Source: Hyperoodon ampullatus
Taxonomy: Eukaryota; Chordata; Mammalia; Artiodactyla; Ziphiidae
Assembly (NCBI GenBank): GCA_949752795.1
Contig: CATKHW010000389.1
Coordinates: 112,289 to 176,288 of the forward strand
DNA length: 64,000 nt
Direction: 5' to 3'
Under the pieces are notes generated by a model. It searched no databases and was not told where the DNA came from. It worked only from the letters and a program-made list of their open reading frames with translations. Position numbers and translations under genes: made by a program. Of this stretch, positions 21,058-34,015 are shown piece after piece; within the stretch, counting starts at the first letter, position 1, and each line of letters begins with the position of its first letter.

Positions 21058-22677
21058 GCGGGGCTGAAGGAGGTTGGAACACTGCCCTCACTGAGGGAGT
21101 GGGTGTGGCCATCTCTGCTGTGACTGAACAAAGGGCAGGGGACCAGGGGGCCCAGGGCAGGGCCCTCAGAGCCCGGCAGGACCAGGGGAGTGTCACAAGC
21201 ATTTGGCCCAGGCCAAAGGGCGCCTTCTTTGTCCGCACAGCTTCCCAAACACTCACATTTCCACTCAGGCCGCCCTCTTTGTTGAAGTGTGTGTGGAACG
21301 TGTCCTCGCAGTACACCTCGCTGCACAGCTAACCATAGGACTGGGCATCGTACCTTCCTGCCAGGTGACTGAAGTTCGCAGGCAGATGGGTCCCTGGGAC
21401 CGATGCGGAGAGGCTCCTGCCCTGACCACAGGTCGACCACAGCCGCTGCCCCCGATCGGGGGCCGCAAAGCAGCCCTGTCTGAATCCCCTGCCTCTAGAG
21501 GGAGTATTGGACCAACACTTCTAAAAAATGGGGTCTTTGCGGGCAACTAATCGGAGGGACACAAATAAATCGTTGCCGACTTTCTCCTGGAGCTTACGAG
21601 CGTTCACACTTAAGCCTGATACAATGTCAGCTGTTTAGCTAAACATGAGTTCATGATCTAAATTTACACAATAATGAAGAAATCAGCTACAAGTGGAGAC
21701 AATCAGCAAAAACAATCAATATGAGAATTAGTTTCCCAAGGCCATCCATCAGATGTTGGAATAATCAGGTGCAAGGCAGAAAATATACATAAAACTGGAA
21801 CTGAAACAAGGAACAAGGATGTTTACTAAGACTGGTAGGATCTCTAAAACATTTGTAAAGTACATGTCATTGATAAAGCTAAATACTCAAAGGTTGTGTA
21901 ACACAACAGATTAATCATTGAGAAGAGTGAAATTATGCTGTTTTGAAAACTATGGCAGGTCAGATTTTCTGCCTAATGATATAAGAAGATTTCTCTAAAA
22001 AATACACATTATTTCAAAGACTTATTGGCTGTGAAATAAGTGAAGGGTATTTCAAATGGCTTGTCTGCAAAGAAAGGTGAGATGTAGGGAATCACAGAAA
22101 GTCGAGGGGAAAATATGTCAGTATATACATTGCTATATGGTGAACTAAGCCTTAGGCCAGCAACAATGGAGAGGACCTGACCCTTAGAAACTTACAAGGA
22201 AGCTGGAATCTTCAAAAGTTCAAATCTTTCTAAGTAAAAAGATTTATTAAAATGAATAACCAAGTGTTTTAATTGACATCAGATGATCAAAACAACAAAC
22301 CCTGAGAACATAGAAAAAATATAAATAAAGATATGAGCAGAACTTAATACAACAGAAAACGTATAAAATTGAGGTGATTTAGTAAGTCCAAAGAATATTC
22401 TTTGAAAAGATTTAAAAGACACACTTTGATTAAGGAAAACATAAACATATGTAAAGAATATACAGAAAGAATCAGGACAATGTTATAGCAGAGAATATAT
22501 GAAATGCAGGTAAATTTGAACATTTCTGTAAATGGGACCATTTCCTAGCTCCTAAAGTTGACCAAAACTGACACAAGAGGAAATCATTGAAGGTCATCAT
22601 GTCTGCCCTTGGCATTCTTGGAACGCCCTGGCCTCAGAATGCAGCATCGGTAGTCCATGGTAACCTGCGGAGAGGGG
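21058..22677 (+). repeat. Monomer M14, subfamily C (trimer copy 3)
   Basis: 1620 bp. 'ggggaccagggggccc' near 21139, C at the tc(a/c)ctgg site, intact palindrome and 'aataaatcgttgcc' link it to M1 and M40. 'caactaatcgg' near 21544 is private. L1 remnant at 22206-22591. Confidence 0.97.
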
Positions 22678-24297
22678 TTGGGGCTGAAGGAGGTTGGAAC
22701 ACTGCCCTCACTGAGGGAGTGGGTGTGGCCATCTCTGCTGTGACTGAACAAAGGGCAGGGGAGCAGGGGGCCCAGGGCAGGGCCCTCAGAGCCCGGCAGG
22801 ACCAGGGGAGTGTCACAAGCATTTGGCCCAGGCCAAAGGGCGCCTTCTTTGTCCGCACAGCTTCCCAAACACTCACATTTCCACTCAGGCCGCCCTCTTT
22901 GTTGAAGTGTGTGTGGAACGTGTCCTCGCAGTACACCTCGCTGCACAGCTAACCATAGGACTGGGCATCGTACCTTCCTGCCAGGTGACCGAAGTTCGCA
23001 GGCAGATGGGTCACTGGGACCAACGCGGAGAGGCTCCTGCCCTGACCACAGGTCAACCACGGCCGCTGCCCCAGATCGGGGGTTGCAAAGCAGCCCTGTC
23101 TGAATCCCCTGCCTCTAGAGGGAGTATTGGACCAACACTTCTAAAAAATGGGGTCCTTGCGGGCAACTCATCGGAGGGACACAAAAAAATCTTTGCCGAC
23201 TTTCTCCTGAAGCTTACGAGCGTTCACACTTAAGCCTTTTTTAATGTCAGCTGTTTAGCTAAACATGAGCTCATGATCTAAATTTACACAATAATGAAGA
23301 AATCAGCTACAAGGGGAGACAATCAGCAAAAACAATCAATATGAGAATTAGTTTCCCAAGGCCACCCATCAGATGTTGGAATAATCAGGTGCAAGGCAGA
23401 ATATATACATAAAACTGGAACTGGAACAAGGAACAAGGATGTTTTCAAAGACTGGTAGGATCTCTAAAACATTTGTAAAGTACATGTCATTGATAAAGCT
23501 AAATACTCAAAGGTTGTGTAATACAACAGATTAATCATTGAGAAGAGTGAAATTATGCTGTTTTGAAAACTATGGCAGGTCAGATTTTCTGCCTAATGAT
23601 ATAAGAAGATTTCTCTCAAAAATACACATTATTTCAAAGACTTATTGGCTGTGAAATAAGTTAAGGGTATTTCAAATGGCTTGTCTACAAAGAAAGGTGA
23701 GATGTAGGGAATCACAGAAAGTCGAGGGGAAAATATGTCAATATATACATTGCTATATGGTGAACTAAGCCTTAGGCCAGCAACAATGGAGAGGATCTGA
23801 CCCTTAGAAACTTACAAGTAAGCTGGAATCTTCAAAAGTTCAAATCTTTCTAAGTAAAAAGATTTATTAAAATGAATAACCAAGTGTTTTAATTGACATC
23901 AGATGATCAAAACAACAAACCCTGAGAACATAGAAAAAATATAAATAAAGATATGAGCAGAACTTAATACAACAGAAAACGTATAAAATTGAGGTGATTT
24001 AGTAAGTCCAAAGAATATTCTTTGAAAAGATTTAAAAGACACACTTTGATTAAGGAAAACATAAACATATGTAAAGAATATACAGAAAGAATCAGGACAA
24101 TGTTATAGCAGAGAATATATGAAATGCCAGTAAATTTGAACATTTCTGTAAAGGGGACCATTTCCTAGCTCCAAAAGTTGACCAAAACTGACACAAGAGG
24201 AAATCATTGAAGGTCATCATGTCTGCCCTTGGCATTCTTGGAACGCCCTGGCCTCAGAATGCAGCATCGGTAGTCCATGGTAACCTGCGGAGAGGGG
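22678..24297 (+). repeat. Monomer M15, subfamily A
   Basis: 1620 bp. GC box altered (ggggttgggg). Private 'gtcaaccacggcc' near 23053 and 'ttttttaatg' near 23237. L1 remnant at 23826-24211. Confidence 0.97.
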
Positions 24298-25917
24298 GTG
24301 GGGCTGAAGGAGGTTGGAACACTGCCCTCACTGAGGGAGTGGGTGTGGCCATCTCTGCTGTGACTGAACAAAGGGCAGGGGAGCAGGGAGCCCAGGGCAG
24401 GGCCCTCAGAGCCCGGCAGGACCAGGGGAGTGTCACAAGCATTTGGCCCAGGCCAAAGGGCGCCTTCTTTGTCTGCACAGCTTCCCAAACACTCACATTT
24501 CCACTCAGGCCGCCCTCTTTGTTGAAGTGTGTGTGGAACGTGTCCTCGCAGTACACCTCGCTGCACAGCTAAGCATAGGACTGGGCATCGTACCTTCCTG
24601 CCAGGTGACCGAAGTTCGCAGGCAGATGGGTCACTGGGACCAACGCGGAGAGGCTCCTGCCCTGACCACAGGTCGACCACAGCCGCTGCCCCAGATCGGG
24701 GGTTGCAAAGCAGCCCTGTCTGAATCCCCTGCCTGTAGAGGGAGTATTGGACCAACACTTCTAAAAAATGGGGTCCTTGCGGGCAACTCATCGGAGGGAC
24801 ACAAAAAAATCTTTGCCGACTTTCTCCTGGAGCTTACGAGCGTTCACACTTAAGCCTGATACAATGTCAGCTGTTTAGCTAAACATGAGCTCATGATCTA
24901 AATTTACACAATAATGAAGAAATCAGCTACAAGTGGAGACAATCAGCAAAAACAATCAATATGAGAATTAGTTTCCCAAGGCCATCCATCAGATGTTGGA
25001 ATAATCAGGTGCAAGGCAGAAAATATACATAAAACTGGAACTGAAACAAGGAACAAGGATGTTTACTAAGACTGGTAGGATCTCTAAAACATTTGTAAAG
25101 TACATGTCATTGATAAAGCTAAATACTCAAAGGTTGTGTAATACAACAGATTAATCATTGAGAAGAGTGAAATTATGCTGTTTTGAAAACTATGGCAGGT
25201 CAGACTTTCTGCCTAATGATATAAGAAGATTTCTCTCAAAAATACACATTATTTCAAAGACTTATTGGCTGTGAAATAAGTGAAGGGTATTTCAAATGGC
25301 TTGTCTGCAAAGAAAGGTGAGATGTAGGGAATCACAGAAAGTCGAGGGGAAAATATGTCAATATATACATTGCGATATGGTGAACTAAGCCTTAGGCCAG
25401 CAACAATGGAGAGGACCTGACCCTTAGAAACTTACAAGGAAGCTGGAATCTTCAAAAGTTCAAATCTTTCTAAGTAAAAAGATTTATTAAAATGAATAAC
25501 CAAGTGTTTTAATTGACATCAGATGATCAAAACAACAAACCCTGAGAACATAGAAAAAATATAAATAAAGATATGAGCAGAACTGAATACAACAGAAAAC
25601 GTATAAAATTGAGGTGATTTAGTAAGTCCAAAGAATATTCTTTGAAAAGATTTAAAAGACACACTTTGATTAAGGAAAACAAAAACATATGTAAAGAATA
25701 TACAGAAAGAATCAGGACAATGTTATAGCAGAGAATATATGAAATGCCAGTAAATTTGAACATTTCTGTAAAGGGGACCATTTCCTAGCTCCTAAAGTTG
25801 ACCAAAACTGACACAAGAGGAAATCATTGAAGGTCATCATATCTGCCCTTGGCATTCTTGAAACGCCCTGGCCTCAGAATGCAGCATCGGTAGTCCATGG
25901 TAACCTGCGGAGAGGGG
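24298..25917 (+). repeat. Monomer M16, subfamily C
   Basis: 1620 bp. Same haplotype as M8 and M11 ('gagcagggagccc', 'tgcgatatgg', 'gtttactaag'), but next to A on both sides without an intervening B: the trimer order is broken here. L1 remnant at 25446-25831. Confidence 0.97.
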
Positions 25918-27537
25918 GTGGGGCTGAAGGAGGTTGGAACACTGCCCTCACTGAGGGAGTGGGTGTGGCCATCTCTGCTGTGACTGAACAAAGGGCAGGG
26001 GAGCAGGGGGCCCAGGGCAGGGCCCTCAGAGCCCGGCAGGACCAGGGGAGTGTCACAAGCATTTGGCCCAGGCCAAAGGGCGCCTTCTTTGTCTGCACAG
26101 CTTCCCAAACACTCACATTTCCACTCAGGCCGCCCTCTTTGTTGAAGTGTGTGTGGAACGTGTCCTCGCAGTACACCTCGCTGCACAGCTAACCATAGGA
26201 CTGGGCATCGTACCTTCCTGCCAGGTGACCGAAGTTCGCAGGCAGATGGGTCACTGGGACCAACGCGGAGAGGTTCCTGCCCTGACCACAGGTCGACCAC
26301 AGCCGCTTCCCCAGATCGGGGGTTGCAAAGCAGCCCTGTCTGAATCCCCTGCCTCTAGAGGGAATATTGGACCAACACTTCTAAAAAATGGGGTCCTTGC
26401 GGGCAACTCATCGGAGGGACACAAAAAAATCTTTGCCGACTTTCTCCTGAAGCTTACGAGCGTTCACACTTAAGCCTTTTACAATGTCAGCTGTTTAGCT
26501 AAACATGAGCTCATGATCTAAATTTACACAATAATGAAGAAATCAGCTACAAGGGGAGACAATCAGCAAAAACAATCAATATGAGAATTAGTTTCCCAAG
26601 GCCACCCATCAGATGTTGGAATAATCAGGTGCAAGGCAGAATATATACATAAAACTGGAACTGGAACAAGGAACAAGGATGTTTTCAAAGACTGGTAGGA
26701 TCTCTAAAACATTTGTAAAGTACATGTCATTGATAAAGCTAAATACTCAAAGGTTGTGTAATACAACAGATTAATCATTGAGAAGAGTGAAATTATGCTG
26801 TTTTGAAAACTATGGCAGGTCAGATTTTCTGGCTAATGATATAAGAAGATTTCTCTCAAAAATACACATTATTTCAAAGACTTATTGGCTGTGAAATAAG
26901 TGAAGGGTATTTCAAATGGCTTGTCTGCAAAGAAAGGTGAGATGTAGGGAATCACAGAAAGTCGAGGGGAAAATATGTCAATATATACATTGCTATATGG
27001 TGAACTAAGCCTTAGGCCAGCAACAATGGAGAGGACCTGACCCTTAGAAACTTACAAGTAAGCTGGAATCTTCAAAAGTTCAAATCTTTATAAGTAAAAA
27101 GATTTATTAAAATGAATAACCAAGTGTTTTAATTGACATCAGATGATCAAAACAACAAACCCTGAGAACATAGAAAAAATATAAATAAAGATATGAGCAG
27201 AACTTAATACAACAGAAAACGTATAAAATTGAGGTGATTTAGTAAGTCCAAAGAATATTCTTTGAAAAGATTTAAAAGACACACTTTGATTAAGGAAAAC
27301 AAAAACATAAGTAAAGAATATACAGAAAGAATCAGGACAATGTTATAGCAGAGAATATATGAAATGCCAGTAAATTTGAACATTTCTGTAAAGGGGACCA
27401 TTTCCTAGCTCCTAAAGTTGACCAAAACTGACACAAGAGGAAATCATTGAAGGTCATCATGTCTGCCCTTGGCATTCTCGGAACGCCCTGGCCTCAGAAT
27501 GCAGCATCGGTAGTCCATGGTAACCTGCGGAGAGGGG
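25918..27537 (+). repeat. Monomer M17, subfamily A
   Basis: 1620 bp. A-type with private 'ctggctaatg' near 26830 and 'ccgcttcccc' near 26304. From about 26,840 its tail matches the tail of M21, so the four-monomer duplication extends into it. L1 remnant at 27066-27451. Confidence 0.97.
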
Positions 27538-29156
27538 GCGGGGCTGAAGGAGGTTGGAACACTGCCCTCACTGAGGGAGTGGGTGTGGCCATCTCTGCTG
27601 TTACTGAACAAAGGGCAGGGGAGCAGGGGGCCCAGGGCAGGGCCCTCAGAGGCCAGCAGACCCAGGGGTGTGTCACAAGCATTTGGCCCAGGCCAAAGGG
27701 CACCTTCTTTGTCCGCACAGCTTCCCAAACACTCACATTTCCACTCAGGCCGCCCTCTTTGTTGAAGTGTGTGTGGAACGTGTCCTCGCAGTACACCTCG
27801 CTGCACAGCTAACCATAGGACTGGGCATCGTAACTTCCTGCCAGGTGACCGAAGTTCGCAGGCAGATGGGTCACTGGGACCAACGCGGAGAGGCTCCTGC
27901 CCTGACCACAGGTCGACCACAGCCGCTGCCCCCGATCGGGGGCCGCAAAGCAGCCCTGTCTGAATCCCCTGCCTCTAGAGGGAGTATTGGACCAACACTT
28001 CTAAAAAATGGGGTCCTTGCGGGCATCTCATCGGAGGGACACAAATAAATCTTTGCCGACTTTCTCCTGAAGCTTACGAGCGTTCACACTTAAGCCTGTT
28101 ACAATGTCAGCTGTATAGCTAAACATGAGCTCATGATCTAAATTTACACAATAATGAAGAAATCAGCTACAAGTGGAGACAATCAGCAAAAACAATCAAT
28201 ATGAGAATTAGTTTCCCAAGGCCATCCATCAGATGTTGGAATAATCAGGTGCAAGGCAGAAAATATACATAAAACTGGAACTGAAACAAGCAACAAGGAT
28301 GTTTTCAAAGACTGGTAGGATCTCTAAAACATTTGTAAAGTACATGTCATTGATAAAGCTAAATACCCAAGGTTGTGTAATACAACAGATTAATCATTGA
28401 GAAGAGTGAAATTATGCTGTTTTGAAAACTATGGCAGGTCAGATTTTCTGCCTAATGATATAAGAAGATTTCTCTAAAAAATACACATTATTTCAAAGAC
28501 TTATTGGCTGTGAAATAAGTGAAGGGTATTTCAAATGGCTTGTCTGCAAACAAAGGTGAGATGTAGGGAATCACAGAAAGTCGAGGGGAAAATATGTCAA
28601 TATATACATTGCTATATGGTGAACTAAGCCTTAGGCCACCAACAATGGAGAGGACCTGACCCTTAGAAACTTACAAGGAAGCTGGAATCTTCAAAAGTTC
28701 TAATCTTTCTAAGTAAAAAGATTTATTAAAATGAATAACCAAGTGTTTTAATTGACATCAGATGATCAAAACAACAAACCCTGAGAACATAGAAAAAATA
28801 TAAATAAAGATATGAGCAGAACTTAATACAACAGAAAACGTATAAAATTGAGGTGATTTAGTAAGTCCAAAGAATATTCTTTGAAAAGATTTAAAAGACA
28901 CACTTTGATTAAGGAAAACATAAACATATGTAAAGAATATACAGAAAGAATCAGGACAATGTTATAGCAGAGAATATATGAAATGCCAGTAAATTTGAAC
29001 ATTTCTGTAAAGGGGACCATTTCCTAGCTCCTAAAGTTGACCAAAACTGACACAAGAGGAAATCATTGAAGGTCATCATGTCTGCCCTTGGCATTCTTGG
29101 AACGCCCTGGCCTCAGAATGCAGCATCGGTAGTCCATGGTAACCTGCGGAGAGGGG
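27538..29156 (+). repeat. Monomer M18, subfamily B (tetramer copy 1)
   Basis: 1619 bp. 'gcaaacaaagg' near 28547 and 'gttctaatc' near 28697 are shared only with M22, 6478 bp on. L1 remnant at 28685-29070. Confidence 0.97.
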
Positions 29157-30776
29157 GTGGGGCTGAAGGAGGTTGGAACACTGCCCTCACTGAGGGAGTG
29201 GGTGTGGCGATCTCTGCTGTGACTGAACAAAGGGCAGGGGAGCAGGGGGCCCAGGGCAGGGCCCTCAGAGCCCGGCAGGACCAGGGGAGTGTCACAAGCA
29301 TTTGGCCCAGGCCAAAGGGCGCCTTCTTTGTCTGCACAGCTTGCCAAACACTCACATTTCCACTCAGGCCGCCCTCTTTGTTGAAGTGTGTGTGGAACGT
29401 GTCCTCGCAGTACACCTCGCTGCACAGCTAACCATAGGACTGGGCATCGTACCTTCCTGCCAGGTGACCGAAGTTCGCAGGCAGATGGGTCACTGGGACC
29501 AACGCGGAGAGGCTCCTGCCCTGACCACAGGTCGACCACAGCCGCTGCCCCAGATCGGGGGTTGCAAAGCAGCCCTGTCTGAATCCCCTGCCTCTAGAGG
29601 GAATATTGGACCAACACTTCTAAAAAATGGGGTCCTTGCGGGCAACTCATCGGAGGGACACAAAAAAATCTTTGCCGACTTTCTCCTGAAGCTTACGAGC
29701 GTTCACACTTAAGCCTTTTACAATGTCAGCTGTTTAGCTAAACATGAGCTCATGATCTAAATTTACACAATAATGAAGAAATCAGATACAAGGGGAGACA
29801 ATCAGCAAAAACAATCAATATGAGAATTAGTTTCCCAAGGCCACCCATCAGATGTTGGAATAATCAGGTGCAAGGCAGAATATATACATAAAACTGGAAC
29901 TGGAACAAGGAACAAGGATGTTTTCAAAGACTGGTAGGATCTCTAAAACATTTGTAAAGTACATGTCATTGATAAAGCTAAATACTCAAAGGTTGTGTAA
30001 TACAACAGATTAATCATTGAGAAGAGTGAAATTATGCTGTTTTGAAAACTATGGCAGGTCAGATTTTCTGCCTAATGATATAAGAAGATTTCTCTAAAAA
30101 ATACACATTATTTCAAAGACTTATTGGCTGTGAAATAAGTGAAGGGTATTTCAAATGGCTTGTCTGCAAAGAAAGGTGAGATGTAGGGAATCACAGAAAG
30201 TCGAGGGGAAAATATGTCAATATATACATTGCTATATGGTGAACTAAGCCTTAGGCCAGCAACAATGGAGAGGACCTGACCCTTAGAAACTTACAAGTAA
30301 GCTGGAATCTTCAAAAGTTCAAATCTTTATAAGTAAAAAGATTTATTAAAATGAATAACCAAGTGTTTTAATTGACATCAGATGATCAAAACAACAAACC
30401 CTGAGAACATAGAAAAAATATAAATAAAGATATGAGCAGAACTTAATACAACAGAAAACGTATAAAATTGAGGTGATTTAGTAAGTCCAAAGAATATTCT
30501 TTGAAAAGATTTAAAAGACACACTTTGATTAAGGAAAACATAAACATATGTAAAGAATATACAGAAAGAATCAGGACAATGTTATAGCAGAGAATATATG
30601 AAATGCCAGTAAATTTGAACATTTCTGTAAAGGGGACCATTTCCTAGCTCCTAAAGTTGACCAAAACTGACACAAGAGGAAATCATTGAAGGTCATCATG
30701 TCTGCCCTTGGCATTCTCAGAACGCCCTGGCCTCAGAATGCAGCATCGGTAGTCCATGGTAACCTGCGGAGAAGGG
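29157..30776 (+). repeat. Monomer M19, subfamily A (tetramer copy 1)
   Basis: 1620 bp. 'gtggcgatctc' near 29205 is shared only with M23; 'cttgccaaac' as in M3, M4 and M33. L1 remnant at 30305-30690. Confidence 0.97.
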
Positions 30777-32395
30777 GCGGGGCTGAAGGAGGTTGGAACA
30801 CTGCCCTCACTGAGTGAGTGGTTGTGGCCATCTCTGCTGTGACTGAACAAAGGGCAGGGGACCAGGGGGCCCAGGGCAGGGCCCTCAGAGGCCAGCAGGC
30901 CCAGGGGTGTGTCACAAGCATTTGGCCCAGGCCAAAGGGCGCCTTCTTTGTCCGCACAGCTTCCCAAACACTCACATTTCCACTCAGGCCGCCCTCTTTG
31001 TTGAAGTGTGTGTGGAACGTGTCCTCGCAGTACACCTCGCTGCACAGCTAACCATAGGACTGGGCATCGTACCTTCCTGCCAGGTGACCGAAGTTCGCAG
31101 GCAGATGGGTCACTGGGACCAACGCGGAGAGGCTCCTGCCCTGACCACAGGTCGACCACAGCCGCTGCCCCCGATCGGGGGCCGCAAAGCAGCCCTGTCT
31201 GAATCCCCTGCCTCTAGAGGGAGTATTGGACCAACACTTCTAAAAAATGGGGTCCTTGCGGGCATCTCATCGGAGGGACACAAATAAATCTTTGCCGACT
31301 TTCTCCTGAAGCTTACGAGCGTTCACACTTAAGCCTGTTACAATGTCAGCTGTATAGCTAAACATGAGCTCATGATCTAAATTTACACAATAATGAAGAA
31401 ATCAGCTACAAGTGGAGACAATCAGCAAAAACAATCAATATGAGAATTAGTTTCCCAAGGCCATCCATCAGATGTTGGAATAATCAGGTGCAAGGCAGAA
31501 AATATACATAAAACTGGAACTGAAACAAGCAACAAGGATGTTTTCAAAGACTGGTAGGATCTCTAAAACATTTGTAAAGTACATGTCATTGATAAAGCTA
31601 AATACCCAAGGTTGTGTAATACAACAGATTAATCATTGAGAAGAGTGAAATTATGCTGTTTTGAAAACTATGGCAGGTCAGATTTTCTGCCTAATGATAT
31701 AAGAAGATTTCTCTCATAAATACACATTATTTCAAAGACTTATTGGCTGTGAAATATGTGAAGGGTATTTCAAATGGCTTGTCTGCAAAGAAAGGTGAGA
31801 TGTAGGGAATCACAGAAAGTCGAGGGGAAAATATGTCAATATATACATTGCTATATGGTGAACTAAGCCTTAGGCCAGCAACAATGGAGAGGACCTGACC
31901 CTTAGAAACTTACAAGGAAGCTGGAATCTTCAAAAGTTCAAATCTTTCTAAGTAAAAAGATTTATTAAAATGAATAACCAAGTGTTTTAATTGACATCAG
32001 ATGATCAAAACAACAAACCCTGAGAACATAGAAAAAATATAAATAAAGATATGAGCAGAACTGAATACAACAGAAAACGTATAAAATTGAGGTGATTTAG
32101 TAAGTCCAAAGAATATTCTTTGAAAAGATTTAAAAGACACACTTTGATTAAGGAAAACATAAACATATGTAAAGAATATACAGAAAGAATCAGGACAATG
32201 TTATAGCAGAGAATATATGAAATGCCAGTAAATTTGAACATTTCTGTAAAGGGGACCATTTCCTAGCTCCTAAAGTTGACCAAAACTGACACAAGAGGAA
32301 ATCATTGAAGGTCATCATGTCTTCCCTTGGCATTCTTGGAACGCCCTGGCCTCAGAATGCAGCATCGGTAGTCCATGGTAACCTGCGGAGAGGGG
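30777..32395 (+). repeat. Monomer M20, subfamily B (tetramer copy 1)
   Basis: 1619 bp. 'ctgagtgagtgg' near 30810, 'ctctcataaatac' and 'gaaatatgtg' are shared with M24. L1 remnant at 31924-32309. Confidence 0.97.
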
Positions 32396-34015
32396 GTGGG
32401 GCTGAAGGAGGTTGGAACACTGCCCTCACTGAGGGAGTGGGTGTGGCCATCTCTGCTGTGACTGAACAAAGGGCAGGGGAGCAGGGGGCCCAGGGCAGGG
32501 CCCTCAGAGCCCGGCAGGACCAGGGGAGTGTCACAAGCATTTGGCCCAGGCCAAAGGGCGCCTTCTTTGTCCGCACAGCTTCCCAAACACTCACATTTCC
32601 ACTCAGGCCGCCCTCTTTGTTGAAGTGTGTGTGGAACGTGTCCTCGCAGTACACCTCGCTGCACAGCTAACCATAGGACTGGGCATCGTACCTTCCTGCC
32701 AGGTGACCGAAGTTCGCAGGCAGATGGGTCACTGGGACCAACGCGGAGAGGCTCCTGCCCTGACCACAGGTCGACCACAGCCGCTGCCCCAGATCGGGGG
32801 TTGCAAAGCAGCCCTGTCTGAATCCCCTGCCTCTAGAGGGAGTATTGGACCAACACTTCTAAAAAATGGGGTCCTTGCCGGCAACTCATCGGAGGGACAC
32901 AAAAAAATCTTTGCCGACTTTCTCCTGAAGCTTACGAGCGTTCACACTTAAGCCTTTTACAATGTCAGCTGTTTAGCTAAACATGAGCTCATGATCTAAA
33001 TTTACACAATAATGAAGAAATCAGATACAAGGGGAGACAATCAGCAAAAACAATCAATATGAGAATTAGTTTCCCAAGGCCACCCATCAGATGTTGGAAT
33101 AATCAGGTGCAAGGCAGAAAATATACATAAAACTGGAACTGAAACAAGGAACAAGGATGTTTACTAAGACTGGTAGGATCTCTAAAACATTTGTAAAGTA
33201 CATGTCATTGATAAAGCTAAATACTCAAAGGTTGTGTAATACAACAGATTAATCATTGAGAAGAGTGAAATTATGCTGTTTTGAAAACTATGGCAGGTCA
33301 GATTTTCTGCCTAATGATATAAGAAGATTTCTCTCAAAAATACACATTATTTCAAAGACTTATTGGCTGTGAAATAAGTGAAGGGTATTTCAAATGGCTT
33401 GTCTGCAAAGAAAGGTGAGATGTAGGGAATCACAGAAAGTCGAGGGGAAAATATGTCAATATATACATTGCTATATGGTGAACTAAGCCTTAGGCCAGCA
33501 ACAATGGAGAGGACCTGACCCTTAGAAACTTACAAGTAAGCTGGAATCTTCAAAAGTTCAAATCTTTATAAGTAAAAAGATTTATTAAAATGAATAACCA
33601 AGTGTTTTAATTGACATCAGATGATCAAAACAACAAACCCTGAGAACATAGAAAAAATATAAATAAAGATATGAGCAGAACTTAATACAACAGAAAACGT
33701 ATAAAATTGAGGTGATTTAGTAAGTCCAAAGAATATTCTTTGAAAAGATTTAAAAGACACACTTTGATTAAGGAAAACAAAAACATAAGTAAAGAATATA
33801 CAGAAAGAATCAGGACAATGTTATAGCAGAGAATATATGAAATGCCAGTAAATTTGAACATTTCTGTAAAGGGGACCATTTCCTAGCTCCTAAAGTTGAC
33901 CAAAACTGACACAAGAGGAAATCATTGAAGGTCATCATGTCTGCCCTTGGCATTCTCGGAACGCCCTGGCCTCAGAATGCAGCATCGGTAGTCCATGGTA
34001 ACCTGCGGAGAGGGG
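32396..34015 (+). repeat. Monomer M21, A/C hybrid (tetramer copy 1)
   Basis: 1620 bp. A-type through 'ggccaccc' near 33080, then C-type 'gaaaatatac' and 'gtttactaag' near 33168. The breakpoint lies between about 33,088 and 33,118. L1 remnant at 33544-33929. Confidence 0.97.

Larger units (their letters stand above)
8101..22677 (+). repeat. Higher-order repeat: A-B-C trimer, 4,859 bp, three copies
   Basis: M6-M7-M8, M9-M10-M11 and M12-M13-M14 start at 8101, 12960 and 17819, exactly 4859 bp apart (1620+1619+1620). Copies 1 and 2 share private markers; copy 3 keeps the order but has diverged. Confidence 0.92.
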
